Shown here piece by piece: positions 15,585-22,491 of a stretch of 24,091 nucleotides of DNA; position 1 is the stretch's first letter, and each line of letters starts with the position of its first letter. This DNA comes from a virus: the IMG/VR virus record IMGVR_UViG_3300025282_000240, positions 1 to 24,091 of that record; one strand, written 5' to 3'. Under the pieces are notes generated by a model. That model was not told the origin of the DNA. It made no database searches and was given only the letters and a program-made list of their open reading frames with translations. The position numbers and the translations under genes are program-made.

Positions 15585-15616
15585 TCGGCTTCCGAAGCCG
15601 TCGGCTTCCGAAGCCG
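15585..15616. terminator. Tandem palindrome between convergent genes
   Basis: Two adjacent 16-nt copies of TCGGCTTCCGAAGCCG each form a 6-bp hairpin (CGGCTT/AAGCCG) with a 3-nt loop. They lie right after the stop at 15583 and about 80 nt before the end of the opposing gene. The GC-rich element stands out from its AT-rich surroundings, but no U-run follows on either strand, so terminator function is plausible rather than shown. The remaining intergenic sequence to 15694 shows nothing recognisable. Confidence 0.55.
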
Positions 15617-15694
15617 GTGCTGCGATCAATTTTTGCTTTAATTACAGATTTTCTATGGCTGTTAAGTCTATCAGATTTTGGTGTGTTAGATGTT

Positions 15695-16573
15695 CTATCT
15701 TCTCGCACCAATTTTCTGCTGTTTAGCCCTAACTCTTGCGGCAAAACTTGGATCTACCTCTGCACGTTGACCCATTTGTTTTACTCTAAATCTAACTTCA
15801 TCACCTTTTCTTGCACCAATTCTCTTTTGTGCAGCCATAGCCGTTGCTTTAAGTCTTGGATCTTTTTCTGCATCTCTCTCCAGCCGTTTTAATCCGGATT
15901 TAACTTCATCACGCGACAAAGGAGTACGGCCGGAATCACGCTTACCGAGCATTGGAACATCAGGTTTTAGCAGAGCCAATTTTCTTAGTCTTTCTTGACT
16001 TTGTTGTGCTGAAGTGGGAGGTCTAGGCTTTTTTGATGGTGTTTTAAATTTTGCCGCTCTTGCTAATATCTCTTTATCTTTACTGTGCGGATGAAGACCG
16101 AACCTTGTATCTTTTGCTCCACCATGTACATAATATCCTGCTGATCTTTCTCTTGACTTTGCGGCTATTGCACCAAATTCGGTGCCAAATTTTTTAACTC
16201 CTTTTTTTAATCTGTCTAATAATGTTGGTGTTGCTCTGACTCCAGGTTTAGGTGCTTTGCTAGCAACTTGTCCTACTTTTGCTCCAACCCCACTTGCAGT
16301 ACGCTTTGCAGCAACTTGTCCTACTTTTGCTCCAACCCCACTTGCAGCACGTTTTCGGAACAATCCGCCGAGTCCGCTAAGTGCGGCTCTGAGCGGGGCT
16401 TTAGCGAGATGGGCCCCAGCAGGTCCAATTTCGTTGAGTGCAATAATTTCATCAATTTTTATGAGTTCTTTCTCTTGCCTGATGGCTGGGACATTATTAT
16501 TAATTTGCAAATTATGTTTTTCGTGTCTTGCAACACCGTGTAACCAATTAACATATTCTTGTCTATTAAACAT
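15695..16573 (-). CDS. Basic, cleavable putative internal head protein
   Basis: A 292-residue, strongly basic protein with AGGGA about 5 nt before the ATG. A moderately charged leader (MFNRQEYVNWLHGVARHEK) ends in two adjacent candidate prohead-protease sites, IDE|I (residue 42) and LNE|I (residue 48). The mature part starts with an amphipathic, Ala/Gly/Lys-rich stretch containing a 16-residue tandem duplication around SGVGAKVGQVA, then Arg/Lys-rich helices to the end (KQQKIGARR). The layout suggests a DNA-binding or membrane-active capsid cargo protein. No enzymatic motif is seen. It follows 16583-16906 with a 9-nt gap, probably one operon with the 17845 gene. Confidence 0.65.
   Translation of the reverse strand: MFNRQEYVNWLHGVARHEKHNLQINNNVPAIRQEKELIKIDEIIALNEIGPAGAHLAKAPLRAALSGLGGLFRKRAASGVGAKVGQVAAKRTASGVGAKVGQVASKAPKPGVRATPTLLDRLKKGVKKFGTEFGAIAAKSRERSAGYYVHGGAKDTRFGLHPHSKDKEILARAAKFKTPSKKPRPPTSAQQSQERLRKLALLKPDVPMLGKRDSGRTPLSRDEVKSGLKRLERDAEKDPRLKATAMAAQKRIGARKGDEVRFRVKQMGQRAEVDPSFAARVRAKQQKIGARR
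16261..16356. repeat. 48-nt tandem duplication inside the 15695-16573 gene
   Basis: Two consecutive near-identical 48-nt units encode the 16-residue repeat around TASGVGAKVGQVA on the minus strand. It is in frame and recent, since only a few bases differ. Confidence 0.85.
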
Positions 16574-16582
16574 TTAATTTCC

Positions 16583-16906
16583 CTATTTTCTGCTACCAAT
16601 CGATTTCTGCACCCACCCCTTAGCATGCCCCCCCGGGGCAGATCTAGTACCAAATTGACTCATTCGTGATACACCCTGAGTTGCTAATGCAGTTTCTAAT
16701 TCATTTCGTTGATTCAATGCACTGCCTCTAAGATTTTCTGTAGGGCCATGAGTAGAACGATGTATCTCTATTTGTCTTTCAAGGTTGGTTATATCACTTT
16801 TTTCAACATGACGAGATGCCTTCTTCTTCTTCTTCTCATCATCGTCATCGTTTTCTTTATCTTCAACGAACTCTAAATAAGATTTTATTTTTGATTCATG
16901 TTTCAT
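16583..16906 (-). CDS. Small charged protein, putative internal head protein
   Basis: A 107-residue protein with GGAGGGAGAT before its ATG. The leader MKHESKIKSYLEFVEDK resembles the targeting peptides of its neighbours but lacks a clean [L/I]-x-E; LEFVE is the closest. An acidic run (DDDDE) is followed at once by a Lys run (KKKKK), then an amphipathic helix (NLERQIEIH) and a basic Gly/Ser-rich end. No family is recognised. It starts 3 nt after the stop of the 17845 gene. Confidence 0.6.
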   Translation of the reverse strand: MKHESKIKSYLEFVEDKENDDDDEKKKKKASRHVEKSDITNLERQIEIHRSTHGPTENLRGSALNQRNELETALATQGVSRMSQFGTRSAPGGHAKGWVQKSIGSRK

Positions 16907-16909
16907 TTA

Positions 16910-17845
16910 TCATCTCCCTCCGGATGATGCAGAAGCCTGTGACACGCCGCCGCCATATGGACTGCCACGTTCCGCTGCTGAGCCGGTTCGGTCGTATGTT
17001 GACATACCGCCACCGCCACCGTATTTCTTCACGGGTTCAAAGTGGCTACTTCGATCTGTTGCGGGGGCTGCGCCTTTTGAGAAACCGAGTGCGCGCGCGC
17101 CCCGCCTGTGGCCCGCCATAAACCGTTTTCCTGCACCCATTACGGCTCCTCCTACTTTTTTCGCTACTCCTCCTGCTTTACCCTTTAACCATTTGAATCC
17201 TTTTTTTACTGCGCCACCAAGTAATTTTTTCCCTAACCACATACCAGCCATGGGAAGTAAGGGAAACAATTCCACTAGTTCTTCTTCAGTTAAGTTATCG
17301 ATATATTGAACATCTTCGGAGAGAATATTATAATATTCATGATTCTCCCGCAATTCATTTTTTATCCATTCAAGTCGTGCTGCAATAATAGATTCATAAC
17401 GAATCTTGCTATATTGTGGATTTTCCCGGGAAGAATCTGGACCAATTTTTACTAAAGGAACATCGGCGTTGTCAGACATTCTTCTTAATCGTTTAACAAT
17501 TGTATCCTCTTTCGCCTTTTTTCTTTTCCCAATCGCAGATTTGAGTTGAGCAGGTGATGGCTTAAGAAATTCAGTACTAGATCTATGTTTACCTTCTTTT
17601 ATTGTTTTATCAGTCCATCCACCAAATACTTTACCACCACTGATAATTTCTGCTGTTTTAGCAACTATTTCCTCAACACTTTCTCCGCGCATGGTTCTCT
17701 TATTTTCTTGTTCCATTTCTTTTTTTCGTCGCATCTGCTCTCTTGCGTTTGCTGCTAAATTTTTTGGATCTTGAAGATGTTTTTCCATTTGTGTTCCCTT
17801 TTTCTTGAACGGTCTAGGACCGGATGGTCTGCTGATATTCGGCAT
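16910..17845 (-). CDS. Putative internal head protein with cationic amphipathic segment after LTE/LVE sites
   Basis: A 311-residue protein. ATG 17845 is chosen because AAGGA lies 6 nt upstream; an in-frame ATG at 17869 has none, and ORF extension further upstream is not supported. Residues 1-125 are very basic (PRPFKKKG, REQMRRKKEMEQENKR, KRKKAKED). Residues 180-192 contain NLTE|EELVE|LFPLL, two overlapping gp21-type sites. A cationic Gly/Ala/Lys amphipathic stretch follows (about 200-255: GKKLLGGAVKKGFKWLKGK), then a Gly/Ser-rich tail. The LTEEELxELFP element recalls marine T4-like phage proteins of unknown function. After cleavage the C-terminal peptide would look like a DNA- or membrane-binding peptide. 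Confidence 0.65.
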   Translation of the reverse strand: MPNISRPSGPRPFKKKGTQMEKHLQDPKNLAANAREQMRRKKEMEQENKRTMRGESVEEIVAKTAEIISGGKVFGGWTDKTIKEGKHRSSTEFLKPSPAQLKSAIGKRKKAKEDTIVKRLRRMSDNADVPLVKIGPDSSRENPQYSKIRYESIIAARLEWIKNELRENHEYYNILSEDVQYIDNLTEEELVELFPLLPMAGMWLGKKLLGGAVKKGFKWLKGKAGGVAKKVGGAVMGAGKRFMAGHRRGARALGFSKGAAPATDRSSHFEPVKKYGGGGGMSTYDRTGSAAERGSPYGGGVSQASASSGGR

Positions 17846-17873
17846 CAACTGTCCTTGTCTTTCGTTCATATAG

Positions 17874-17881
17874 TATATATA
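17874..17881 (-). promoter_or_regulatory. Late promoter-like box TATATATA (minus strand)
   Basis: TATATATA begins 36 nt before ATG 17845 on the minus strand. Its position would leave a leader including AAGGA and supports start 17845 rather than 17869. Confidence 0.4.
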
Positions 17882-17902
17882 CAATATAATTTCTGAAAGT
17901 GA

Positions 17903-17910
17903 TATATATA
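17903..17910 (+). promoter_or_regulatory. Late promoter-like box TATATATA
   Basis: TATATATA begins 26 nt before ATG 17929 and is followed by AGAGGAGAT as the ribosome binding site. It lies back to back with the minus-strand box at 17874-17881. Confidence 0.4.
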
Positions 17911-17928
17911 ACAACAGAGGAGATAACA

Positions 17929-18186
17929 ATGTTATACTATAATTCAGCAACACTAATAGCAGTATCAACAGATGCAACAAATCAAAAAAGAAACAAAGGT
18001 GTTATGATAGTCAATGATGGAACCGGAGTGACTACAACTTCAATTTTCTTCACTACACCCGGTGGTACTCAAGGACCAGAAGTAACCATTAAGATACCAC
18101 AAAACGGTGCCCCAGTTATTATACCTATTCGTTTCTATAAGACTGGTGGAACTCAGACCGATTGTGCGGTATATGAATTAAGTTAG
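17929..18186 (+). CDS. Small beta-rich protein, possibly structural
   Basis: An 85-residue protein. ATG 17929 has AGAGGAGAT just upstream; the frame opens earlier at 17899 without support. It is nearly free of charged clusters and rich in Thr, Gly, Val and Ile, with alternating beta patterns (TLIAVSTDA, GVMIVNDGTG, VTIKIPQNGAPVIIPIRFYKTGG). This composition fits a small beta-sandwich decoration or fibre-associated protein. It converges on the HNH gene with a 9-nt overlap of coding ends and has no downstream terminator of its own. Confidence 0.6.
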   Translation: MLYYNSATLIAVSTDATNQKRNKGVMIVNDGTGVTTTSIFFTTPGGTQGPEVTIKIPQNGAPVIIPIRFYKTGGTQTDCAVYELS

Positions 18187-18696
18187 GTCAACCCAACGGT
18201 TCCATAGTTCTTTACCTGAACTATCCAGACCCACCAATTGAAGAGCAAGTCTCTTTGGTTTGATGGGTTTGTTTTTTAGATTCATCCCACATTCTTTGAG
18301 CAGTTTATGACCCTTCTTTGAGTTGCAAGACGAACATGCAGTGACCAAATTGGTCCATTGAGTTCCTCCACCCTTGGATTGGGGGTGAATATGATCTACT
18401 GTGAGTTTCTTGGGATTCTTTGACGAGAATCCGCAATACTGACATGTCCAGTTGTCTCTTTTGAACACATTTCTTCTTGTCGGTGAGTAGTCTTCATAGG
18501 GTAGATATACAAAACGAACAAGGACAATTACAGCGGGTATTTTATATTCACCGCGAATCGTCCTGATGGAATGTGTTTTGTTATAGTTATAGGGCTTTTT
18601 TGCTTTCCCATTGGTAAGCAGTTTAACCGCTTTCTTCCAGTCGATGACTCTCAGTATTTCCTCGCTGGAATTGAGTAAAAGTACTTCTCTACTCAT
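18178..18696 (-). CDS. HNH endonuclease, McrA-like family
   Basis: A 172-residue protein with AAGGAG before its ATG. The N-terminal half has the family signature VLLLNSSEEILRVIDWKKAVKLLTNGKA. The HNH core follows: NVFKRDNWTCQYCG (first CxxC), LTVDHIHPQSKGGGTQWTNLVTACSSCNSKKG (DHI..P..GG, Asn, second CxxC). All expected zinc and catalytic residues are present, so it should be an active metal-dependent nuclease: free-standing homing enzyme, packaging-associated nuclease or restriction function. A TATAAATT box lies about 20 nt upstream, next to the terminator of the preceding gene. Confidence 0.9.
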   Translation of the reverse strand: MSREVLLLNSSEEILRVIDWKKAVKLLTNGKAKKPYNYNKTHSIRTIRGEYKIPAVIVLVRFVYLPYEDYSPTRRNVFKRDNWTCQYCGFSSKNPKKLTVDHIHPQSKGGGTQWTNLVTACSSCNSKKGHKLLKECGMNLKNKPIKPKRLALQLVGLDSSGKELWNRWVDLT

Positions 18697-18717
18697 TGAA
18701 ACTCCTTCTTAATTTAT

Positions 18718-18749
18718 AAAACAACCGCACCCGAAGGCACGGCTGTTTT
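18718..18749 (-). terminator. Rho-independent terminator with TTCG loop, possibly bidirectional
   Basis: A 14-bp stem with a few G-T pairs (18718-18731 with 18736-18749) closes a C(TTCG)G tetraloop on the minus strand. It follows the 18771-19277 gene and ends in TTTT. On the plus strand TTTTGGTTTTT follows, so it could also stop leftover plus-strand transcription. Confidence 0.82.
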
Positions 18750-18770
18750 GGTTTTTGTATTATGTTTGAA

Positions 18771-19277
18771 TCAATATCCGGTTTGCCTGGTCAATGCTTT
18801 ACCAACTGCACTAGCACCTTTTTTAACGGCTTCTGCAAGTTTCTTGACTGTCTCACCAAATGCTTCATGGAGATCTTTCACATCATGAAATGCATTTATG
18901 ATGTCGTCAGTAGAAGTATCTTCAGTTAATTCTCCACCAAAATAAGACTCAAGATATTCATAGATTTCTTCTAAATTATCTTCGTTGTTGTTTACCATAA
19001 AATCATCAATTAAATCAACCGAATAAGATAAACATTCAAATGCTTCATAGACATCATCAATGGAGATATCATCTTTTTCCATAACATCACATGTAAATTC
19101 TAAAAGGGCTGTTCCAACATCAGTTGTGAATAATGCATCCAAAACTTCTGATTGATTCTCTTCTGGTGTGATTGCATCTGGTGTGATTGCATCTACTTTT
19201 CTTTCATTTATTTTTTGAACCCGTTCAACAGATCCATGTATGTCGCTCAGATATTTTTTATACTCGTTAATATTCAT
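18771..19277 (-). CDS. Acidic YFGGELTE-module protein, putative cleavable head protein
   Basis: A 168-residue protein with AGGAAGGA before its ATG. The leader MNINEYKKYLSDIH... reaches KINE|R (residue 26), a candidate prohead-protease site. The middle is strongly acidic and helical. Residues about 108-140 (YLESYFGGELTEDTSTDDIINAFHDVKDLHEAF) are homologous to the N-termini of the proteins at 22167, 22492 and 23056. The end is a short basic amphipathic helix (VKKLAEAVKKGASAVGKAL). A 15-nt tandem repeat encodes DAITP twice. The acidic-then-basic layout and the LTE site suggest an assembly/core or cargo protein. Confidence 0.68.
   Translation of the reverse strand: MNINEYKKYLSDIHGSVERVQKINERKVDAITPDAITPEENQSEVLDALFTTDVGTALLEFTCDVMEKDDISIDDVYEAFECLSYSVDLIDDFMVNNNEDNLEEIYEYLESYFGGELTEDTSTDDIINAFHDVKDLHEAFGETVKKLAEAVKKGASAVGKALTRQTGY
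19162..19191. repeat. 15-nt tandem repeat encoding DAITP twice
   Basis: Two exact adjacent 15-nt copies (TCTGGTGTGATTGCA) lie in frame in the 18771-19277 gene, probably produced by replication slippage. Confidence 0.9.
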
Positions 19278-19354
19278 TGGAAATCCTTCCTGCTGTTCGC
19301 TATATTATGTATAAATTATCCACCTTTAGATAAATATTCCCTATCGAATCTTGT

Positions 19355-19945
19355 TCAATCAATTTCTAATTGTGCAAGATATTCAAGATCTTTATAGAAA
19401 TCTATGCCTGGCGGATCTTGTAGAATTTCTTCATCAATTTCTGGACACAATCTCACAAATGAATCTTTTAATATAGTTCTTGGTTGTGCTATTTTTGCAA
19501 CTTCAAAATAATCTATGAGCAATTCATCGCCTTCAAGTATATCTTTACTGGTTGTAATGTATAAATCACCATTATGTTCTTGTAGTTTTACGTTTGGATT
19601 TGTTGAGTGGTTGGTAAGCCGGGCGACATCAGTTCTCACATAGTCGTTGTGTTCTGTTTGCAACGATTGTAAATATAAACTTATAGGCGTATTAACGGGC
19701 GTGTCTTCTGTAACAAACACACCCATTCCGTGGATGTTTGATTCTTTGATTGTCAAGAGTGGGTCGTATGAATCACGAAGTTTTGGGAGTTTCAGGAGTC
19801 TTATTGAAGTTGATATAATTTTAGGTGTTAGAAGTGGTTCCAATTCTGTCCATTTTTTTGGTTTGCCCTTGGGTACAGTCTTTTTCTTGGCACCATTTTT
19901 TAGTTCATTAGCAGTCTCTAATAAAATATTTACTATTTGTTCCAT
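19355..19945 (-). CDS. SET-domain protein (putative protein-lysine methyltransferase) with capsid-targeting-like leader
   Basis: A 196-residue protein. ATG 19945 is chosen because AAAGGAGAT lies about 9 nt upstream; a start at 19966 would overlap that site. The leader MEQIVNILLE|T ends in an LLE site (residue 10), followed by a basic linker (KNGAKKKTVPKGKPKKW). The SET core is recognisable: SNIHGMGVFVTED (70-81), a RTDVARLTNHSTNPNV motif with NHSxxPN (112-118), YITTSKDILEGDELLIDY (EGDExxxDY, 138-146). Known SET enzymes use S-adenosylmethionine to methylate lysines. There is no post-SET Cys cluster. If packaged, it could enter the host with the DNA; targets are unknown. Confidence 0.8.
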   Translation of the reverse strand: MEQIVNILLETANELKNGAKKKTVPKGKPKKWTELEPLLTPKIISTSIRLLKLPKLRDSYDPLLTIKESNIHGMGVFVTEDTPVNTPISLYLQSLQTEHNDYVRTDVARLTNHSTNPNVKLQEHNGDLYITTSKDILEGDELLIDYFEVAKIAQPRTILKDSFVRLCPEIDEEILQDPPGIDFYKDLEYLAQLEID

Positions 19946-19978
19946 TATTGAAATCTCCTTTGGCAATTAATGATTTTA

Positions 19979-20623
19979 TTACACCTTTGCTTGTTTATGT
20001 TCAATATTTAATTCAATTTCAATCTCTTCTCTTGCATCTTCCATTGCGAGCATCATTGTATTTATGTCAACATCATCAACTTTGCTCAGACTGCACCACT
20101 GCGCCATTATATATCCTACAATTTGCTCATCGCTTCTACGGATAGGGAGAAAACTAAATGCAACAACAGCATTAGAATGTAATAGATTTTTCATGTGACA
20201 TGAATTCAATTCTTCAGTAACTCTCAGTTGCGGGTCATCTTTCATCATCAATACCATAGAATTAACAACGAGCGTGAGTAGTATATCTTTTTTGGTGTTC
20301 AGTCCTGCTCCATCCATCTCTGATGCAATGCCTGTTTCTAAAGATTCGTGAGTCAGACTCATCTTTTTCATAGAAATGCCATCAAGAAAATGTCCTGTAT
20401 TATGAAACTGAACAAGTTGAGCGCGTGCGCAATCTGTTTTTAATCTTAGTTCAGTGAGTGCTTCATGCATTCTTGTGTGGGTTGTCCAAAACTTATTATC
20501 AGGGAAGTCCTTTTTTAGAAGTTTCCTTCCATGTGCTTTTGAAATCTTATATCCACCGACAATACCACCGCCTAAGACAGCAACAACGATACCCGACAAC
20601 TCGAACCAACTCTCTATGTTCAT
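19979..20623 (-). CDS. Membrane-anchored GAF-like protein of unknown function
   Basis: A 214-residue protein. An N-terminal transmembrane segment (about 9-26, LSGIVVAVLGGGIVGGY) is followed by a basic stop-transfer and a cytoplasmic domain. The domain has helix THTRMHEALTELRLKTDCARAQLVQFHNTGHFLDG, later LLHSNAVVAFSFLPIRRSDEQIVGYIMAQWC and a long C-terminal helix. The order of a signalling-type helix, a beta strand with QFHN, and a final LPI...GYIMAQW strand pair resembles GAF/PAS-type sensor domains. No enzymatic output domain is attached. The ribosome binding site is weak. It diverges from 20761, and the 137 nt between them may hold both promoters. Confidence 0.55.
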   Translation of the reverse strand: MNIESWFELSGIVVAVLGGGIVGGYKISKAHGRKLLKKDFPDNKFWTTHTRMHEALTELRLKTDCARAQLVQFHNTGHFLDGISMKKMSLTHESLETGIASEMDGAGLNTKKDILLTLVVNSMVLMMKDDPQLRVTEELNSCHMKNLLHSNAVVAFSFLPIRRSDEQIVGYIMAQWCSLSKVDDVDINTMMLAMEDAREEIEIELNIEHKQAKV

Positions 20624-20760
20624 ATGTTACTGTTCCCGTTATAACTATGGTGTTTATTTAATGTTTTAGACTGGCACATGCATACATATATAGGATTTTA
20701 AAAAGGCACAAAAGAAATTCAATTCAACATCAAACACAGACAAGTAAAGGTGTAACAATA

Positions 20761-21138
20761 ATGAAAACATTTAAGCAATACACCACAGAATCCTCGCTGG
20801 GTGCTGCAAAACAATGGCGAGCGGCCGACCCAAAGGCATCTACCAACAAGTTAGTCAAACGGTTGCGACGAATAAAATTAATGGATAAGAGAGATCAAGT
20901 GAGGGGAGTTCAAGCAACCACCAGAGCATTCCAGTCTAAAAATCCCAAGGTGGTCGCCAAAGAAAACCGAAGAGCAAACGCCCTCAGAAAACAACGTCAA
21001 GTGATGAAAAATAGGTTGGGTGGATTTGCATTCACAACAATGCGGCCGCTTAGTGATAAGGATGTAGATAGAGCAATTGATCTAGAGACAGATAATAAAA
21101 GGTCAATGTCCTCTAGTATGAGAGGGAAAGGGCGATGA
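20761..21138 (+). CDS. Capsid-targeted basic internal protein (first of a pair)
   Basis: A 125-residue protein with AAAGGTGT before its ATG. The leader MKTFKQYTTE|S closely matches T4 internal-protein targeting peptides; TTE replaces the usual [L/I]-x-E. The rest is extremely rich in Lys/Arg (LVKRLRRIKLMDKRDQ, ENRRANALRKQRQ) and ends SMRGKGR, as expected for a DNA-associated capsid protein. Its stop overlaps the next ATG (ATGA), so the two are translated together. The 20624-20760 region before it shows only an AT-rich segment (ATATATAGG near 20690), perhaps a promoter. Confidence 0.75.
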   Translation: MKTFKQYTTESSLGAAKQWRAADPKASTNKLVKRLRRIKLMDKRDQVRGVQATTRAFQSKNPKVVAKENRRANALRKQRQVMKNRLGGFAFTTMRPLSDKDVDRAIDLETDNKRSMSSSMRGKGR

Positions 21139-21482
21139 AAACATTCCAGCAATACATCACAGAACTGAAGGTGCCTAAACGATTTGAAAAGAAAAAAATT
21201 AAAGCACGAAAACTAGCAACGGGCAAATTAAGAACAGAAATAGAAGCAGACCTAAAAACGACTAAGCCGCCATTGTTGCCTGGTATGGAAGTTCCACCCC
21301 GATCAACCGTGGAATATAGCAAACAAATAGACCGGCTATACAAGAAAGAAAAAGGTCAAAGAAGAGCCGCAGAAAAGCCAAAAATAAGCAGAAGGCAAAA
21401 AAGAATAATAAAAAAAACCACTCCCACTCAAGGTGAGTTAGATTTTGCTAAAAGATACAGATGGCCGAGAAAAGAGAGATAG
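21135..21482 (+). CDS. Capsid-targeted basic internal protein (second of a pair)
   Basis: A 115-residue protein beginning MKTFQQYITE|L. The leader is nearly identical to that of the preceding gene at protein and DNA level, with a proper ITE site at residue 10. The body is very basic (KRFEKKKIKARKLATGK, ISRRQKRIIKKT, RYRWPRKER), with a short Pro-rich stretch (PPLLPGMEVPPRS). The bodies of the two proteins do not look alike, so the leader may have been duplicated or exchanged independently. Probable internal head protein; GAGGGAAAGGG is its ribosome binding site. Confidence 0.75.
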   Translation: MKTFQQYITELKVPKRFEKKKIKARKLATGKLRTEIEADLKTTKPPLLPGMEVPPRSTVEYSKQIDRLYKKEKGQRRAAEKPKISRRQKRIIKKTTPTQGELDFAKRYRWPRKER

Positions 21483-21494
21483 CGTAAATTGTAT

Positions 21495-21522
21495 TTGACT
21501 TCTCCTAAAACTATGGTATTAT
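21495..21522 (+). promoter_or_regulatory. Sigma70-like promoter before the 21557 gene
   Basis: TTGACT (21495-21500) and TATTAT (21517-21522) are separated by 16 nt, a good early-type promoter in the short gap after 21482. Transcription would start near 21530, about 27 nt before TTG 21557. Confidence 0.4.
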
Positions 21523-21556
21523 TACAGCATACATATCTGTATGAATGGAGTGTGAA

Positions 21557-21838
21557 TTGGCTAAACGTAAACAATATCCCATTGTTGAGGTGATATGGAC
21601 AGACGCTGAAGAACATGGTGAAGTGGGGTGGAATGACCTCAAATCACAACTAGCACATGCAAAAAAACCATGTCCAGAAATGAGATCAGTTGGGTATTGT
21701 ATTTACCGTGACGAAAAACACATCAGTCTGTTGAGTACTATTGGTGATAAAGAAGCAAGCACAATTGAAAAAATACCAATGGGTTTTATAGTAAATGTAA
21801 AAGAACTGGGGGAGATTGTACCAGATGCCGAACTATGA
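21557..21838 (+). CDS. Small conserved phage protein (VEVIWTDAEEHGEVGW)
   Basis: A 93-residue protein. TTG 21557 is preferred because GGAG lies 6 nt upstream; an in-frame ATG at 21545 has no ribosome binding site. The sequence IVEVIWTDAEEHGEVGWNDL, then MRSVGYCIYRDEKHISLLSTIG and EKIPMGFIVNVKEL, matches a widespread small phage/bacterial family I recall, with no established function (predicted compact beta-rich fold). It overlaps the start of the zinc-ribbon gene by 14 nt, so the two are coupled. Confidence 0.65.
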   Translation: MAKRKQYPIVEVIWTDAEEHGEVGWNDLKSQLAHAKKPCPEMRSVGYCIYRDEKHISLLSTIGDKEASTIEKIPMGFIVNVKELGEIVPDAEL

Positions 21839-22121
21839 TTATTTGTGTGAAGCATGTAGCCATAAATTTGAAGAATTTATGAGTTATGAAGATCGTGAAA
21901 AACCTTGCAGTGCGCCTTGTCCCATATGTAAAGAAAATAAAATAATCAAAACTATCGGTGGCTTTCCCGGTCTTGCTTCTGATTCTACATTGACTCCTGA
22001 CAAAAAGACAGGTGGTCAATGGTCAGAGATGATGGAAAGAGTAAAAACTGGCATTCCTAAACGATATCATGGGGGTATTGATAAATCTACTGACATGAAT
22101 GGAAAGCGTTGGCACGGGTGA
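21825..22121 (+). CDS. FmdB-family zinc-ribbon protein
   Basis: A 98-residue protein. ATG 21825 follows GGGGGAGA; an in-frame TTG at 21816 is unlikely. MPNYDYLCEACSHKFEEFMSYED plus CPICKENKIIKTIGGF is the FmdB/CxxC_CxxC zinc-ribbon signature, with Cys8/Cys11 and Cys32/Cys35 as ligands. Such small ribbons are common in phages and bacteria and are often tagged as putative regulators. The C-terminal half (WSEMMERVKTGIPKRYHG) resembles phage versions. Probably a small nucleic-acid- or protein-binding factor. Confidence 0.78.
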   Translation: MPNYDYLCEACSHKFEEFMSYEDREKPCSAPCPICKENKIIKTIGGFPGLASDSTLTPDKKTGGQWSEMMERVKTGIPKRYHGGIDKSTDMNGKRWHG

Positions 22122-22133
22122 CGGTCCCCAATT

Positions 22134-22141
22134 TATACATA
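22134..22141 (+). promoter_or_regulatory. T4-like late promoter box TATACATA
   Basis: TATACATA begins 33 nt before ATG 22167, just after the zinc-ribbon gene, with CAAGGA as a likely ribosome binding site downstream. Confidence 0.45.
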
Positions 22142-22166
22142 TAGCGGACAAGGAAAATCATCGCAC

Positions 22167-22457
22167 ATGAACAACGAAGAAATTGTATACGGGTTTTTAT
22201 CAGAATACTTTGGCGACGGACTAAACGAAAATGTCACCGATGATGATATTGTTGATGTTATTTGTGAGTTAAACGAATTGTGTGATGCAGTAAATGAGTA
22301 TTTTGGTTTATATGAATATGAAGATGAAGGTATGATGGACTTTAATGCCCCTGCAACAGCACATTCTTTTAACACAGCAAAAGCGGATGCTGAAAAGAGA
22401 AAATATCGGGTTTCTAAAAAAGGACGGGGTGGTGGACATCTATCTAAAGAAGGTTAA
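22167..22457 (+). CDS. YFGDGLNE-family small protein
   Basis: A 96-residue protein. The N-terminal 45 residues (FLSEYFGDGLNENVTDDDIVDV, then LNELCDAVNEYF) are homologous to modules at 18771-19277, 22492-23010 and 23056-23388. GLNE|N is a candidate prohead-protease site. The C-terminal part switches to basic and Gly-rich (EKRKYRVSKKGRGGGHL). Acidic module plus basic tail suggests an assembly leader joined to cargo. Function unknown. Confidence 0.65.
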   Translation: MNNEEIVYGFLSEYFGDGLNENVTDDDIVDVICELNELCDAVNEYFGLYEYEDEGMMDFNAPATAHSFNTAKADAEKRKYRVSKKGRGGGHLSKEG

Positions 22458-22491
22458 GGAATATTTTAGGATCAACAACGGAGAAACAGAA

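Noticed and set aside
17899-17980. Upstream extensions of the divergent frames (start 17980 minus and 17899 plus)
   Set aside because: They overlap each other across an AT-rich promoter region, encode Leu/Ile/Tyr-rich sequence and lack ribosome binding sites; starts 17845 and 17929 are better.
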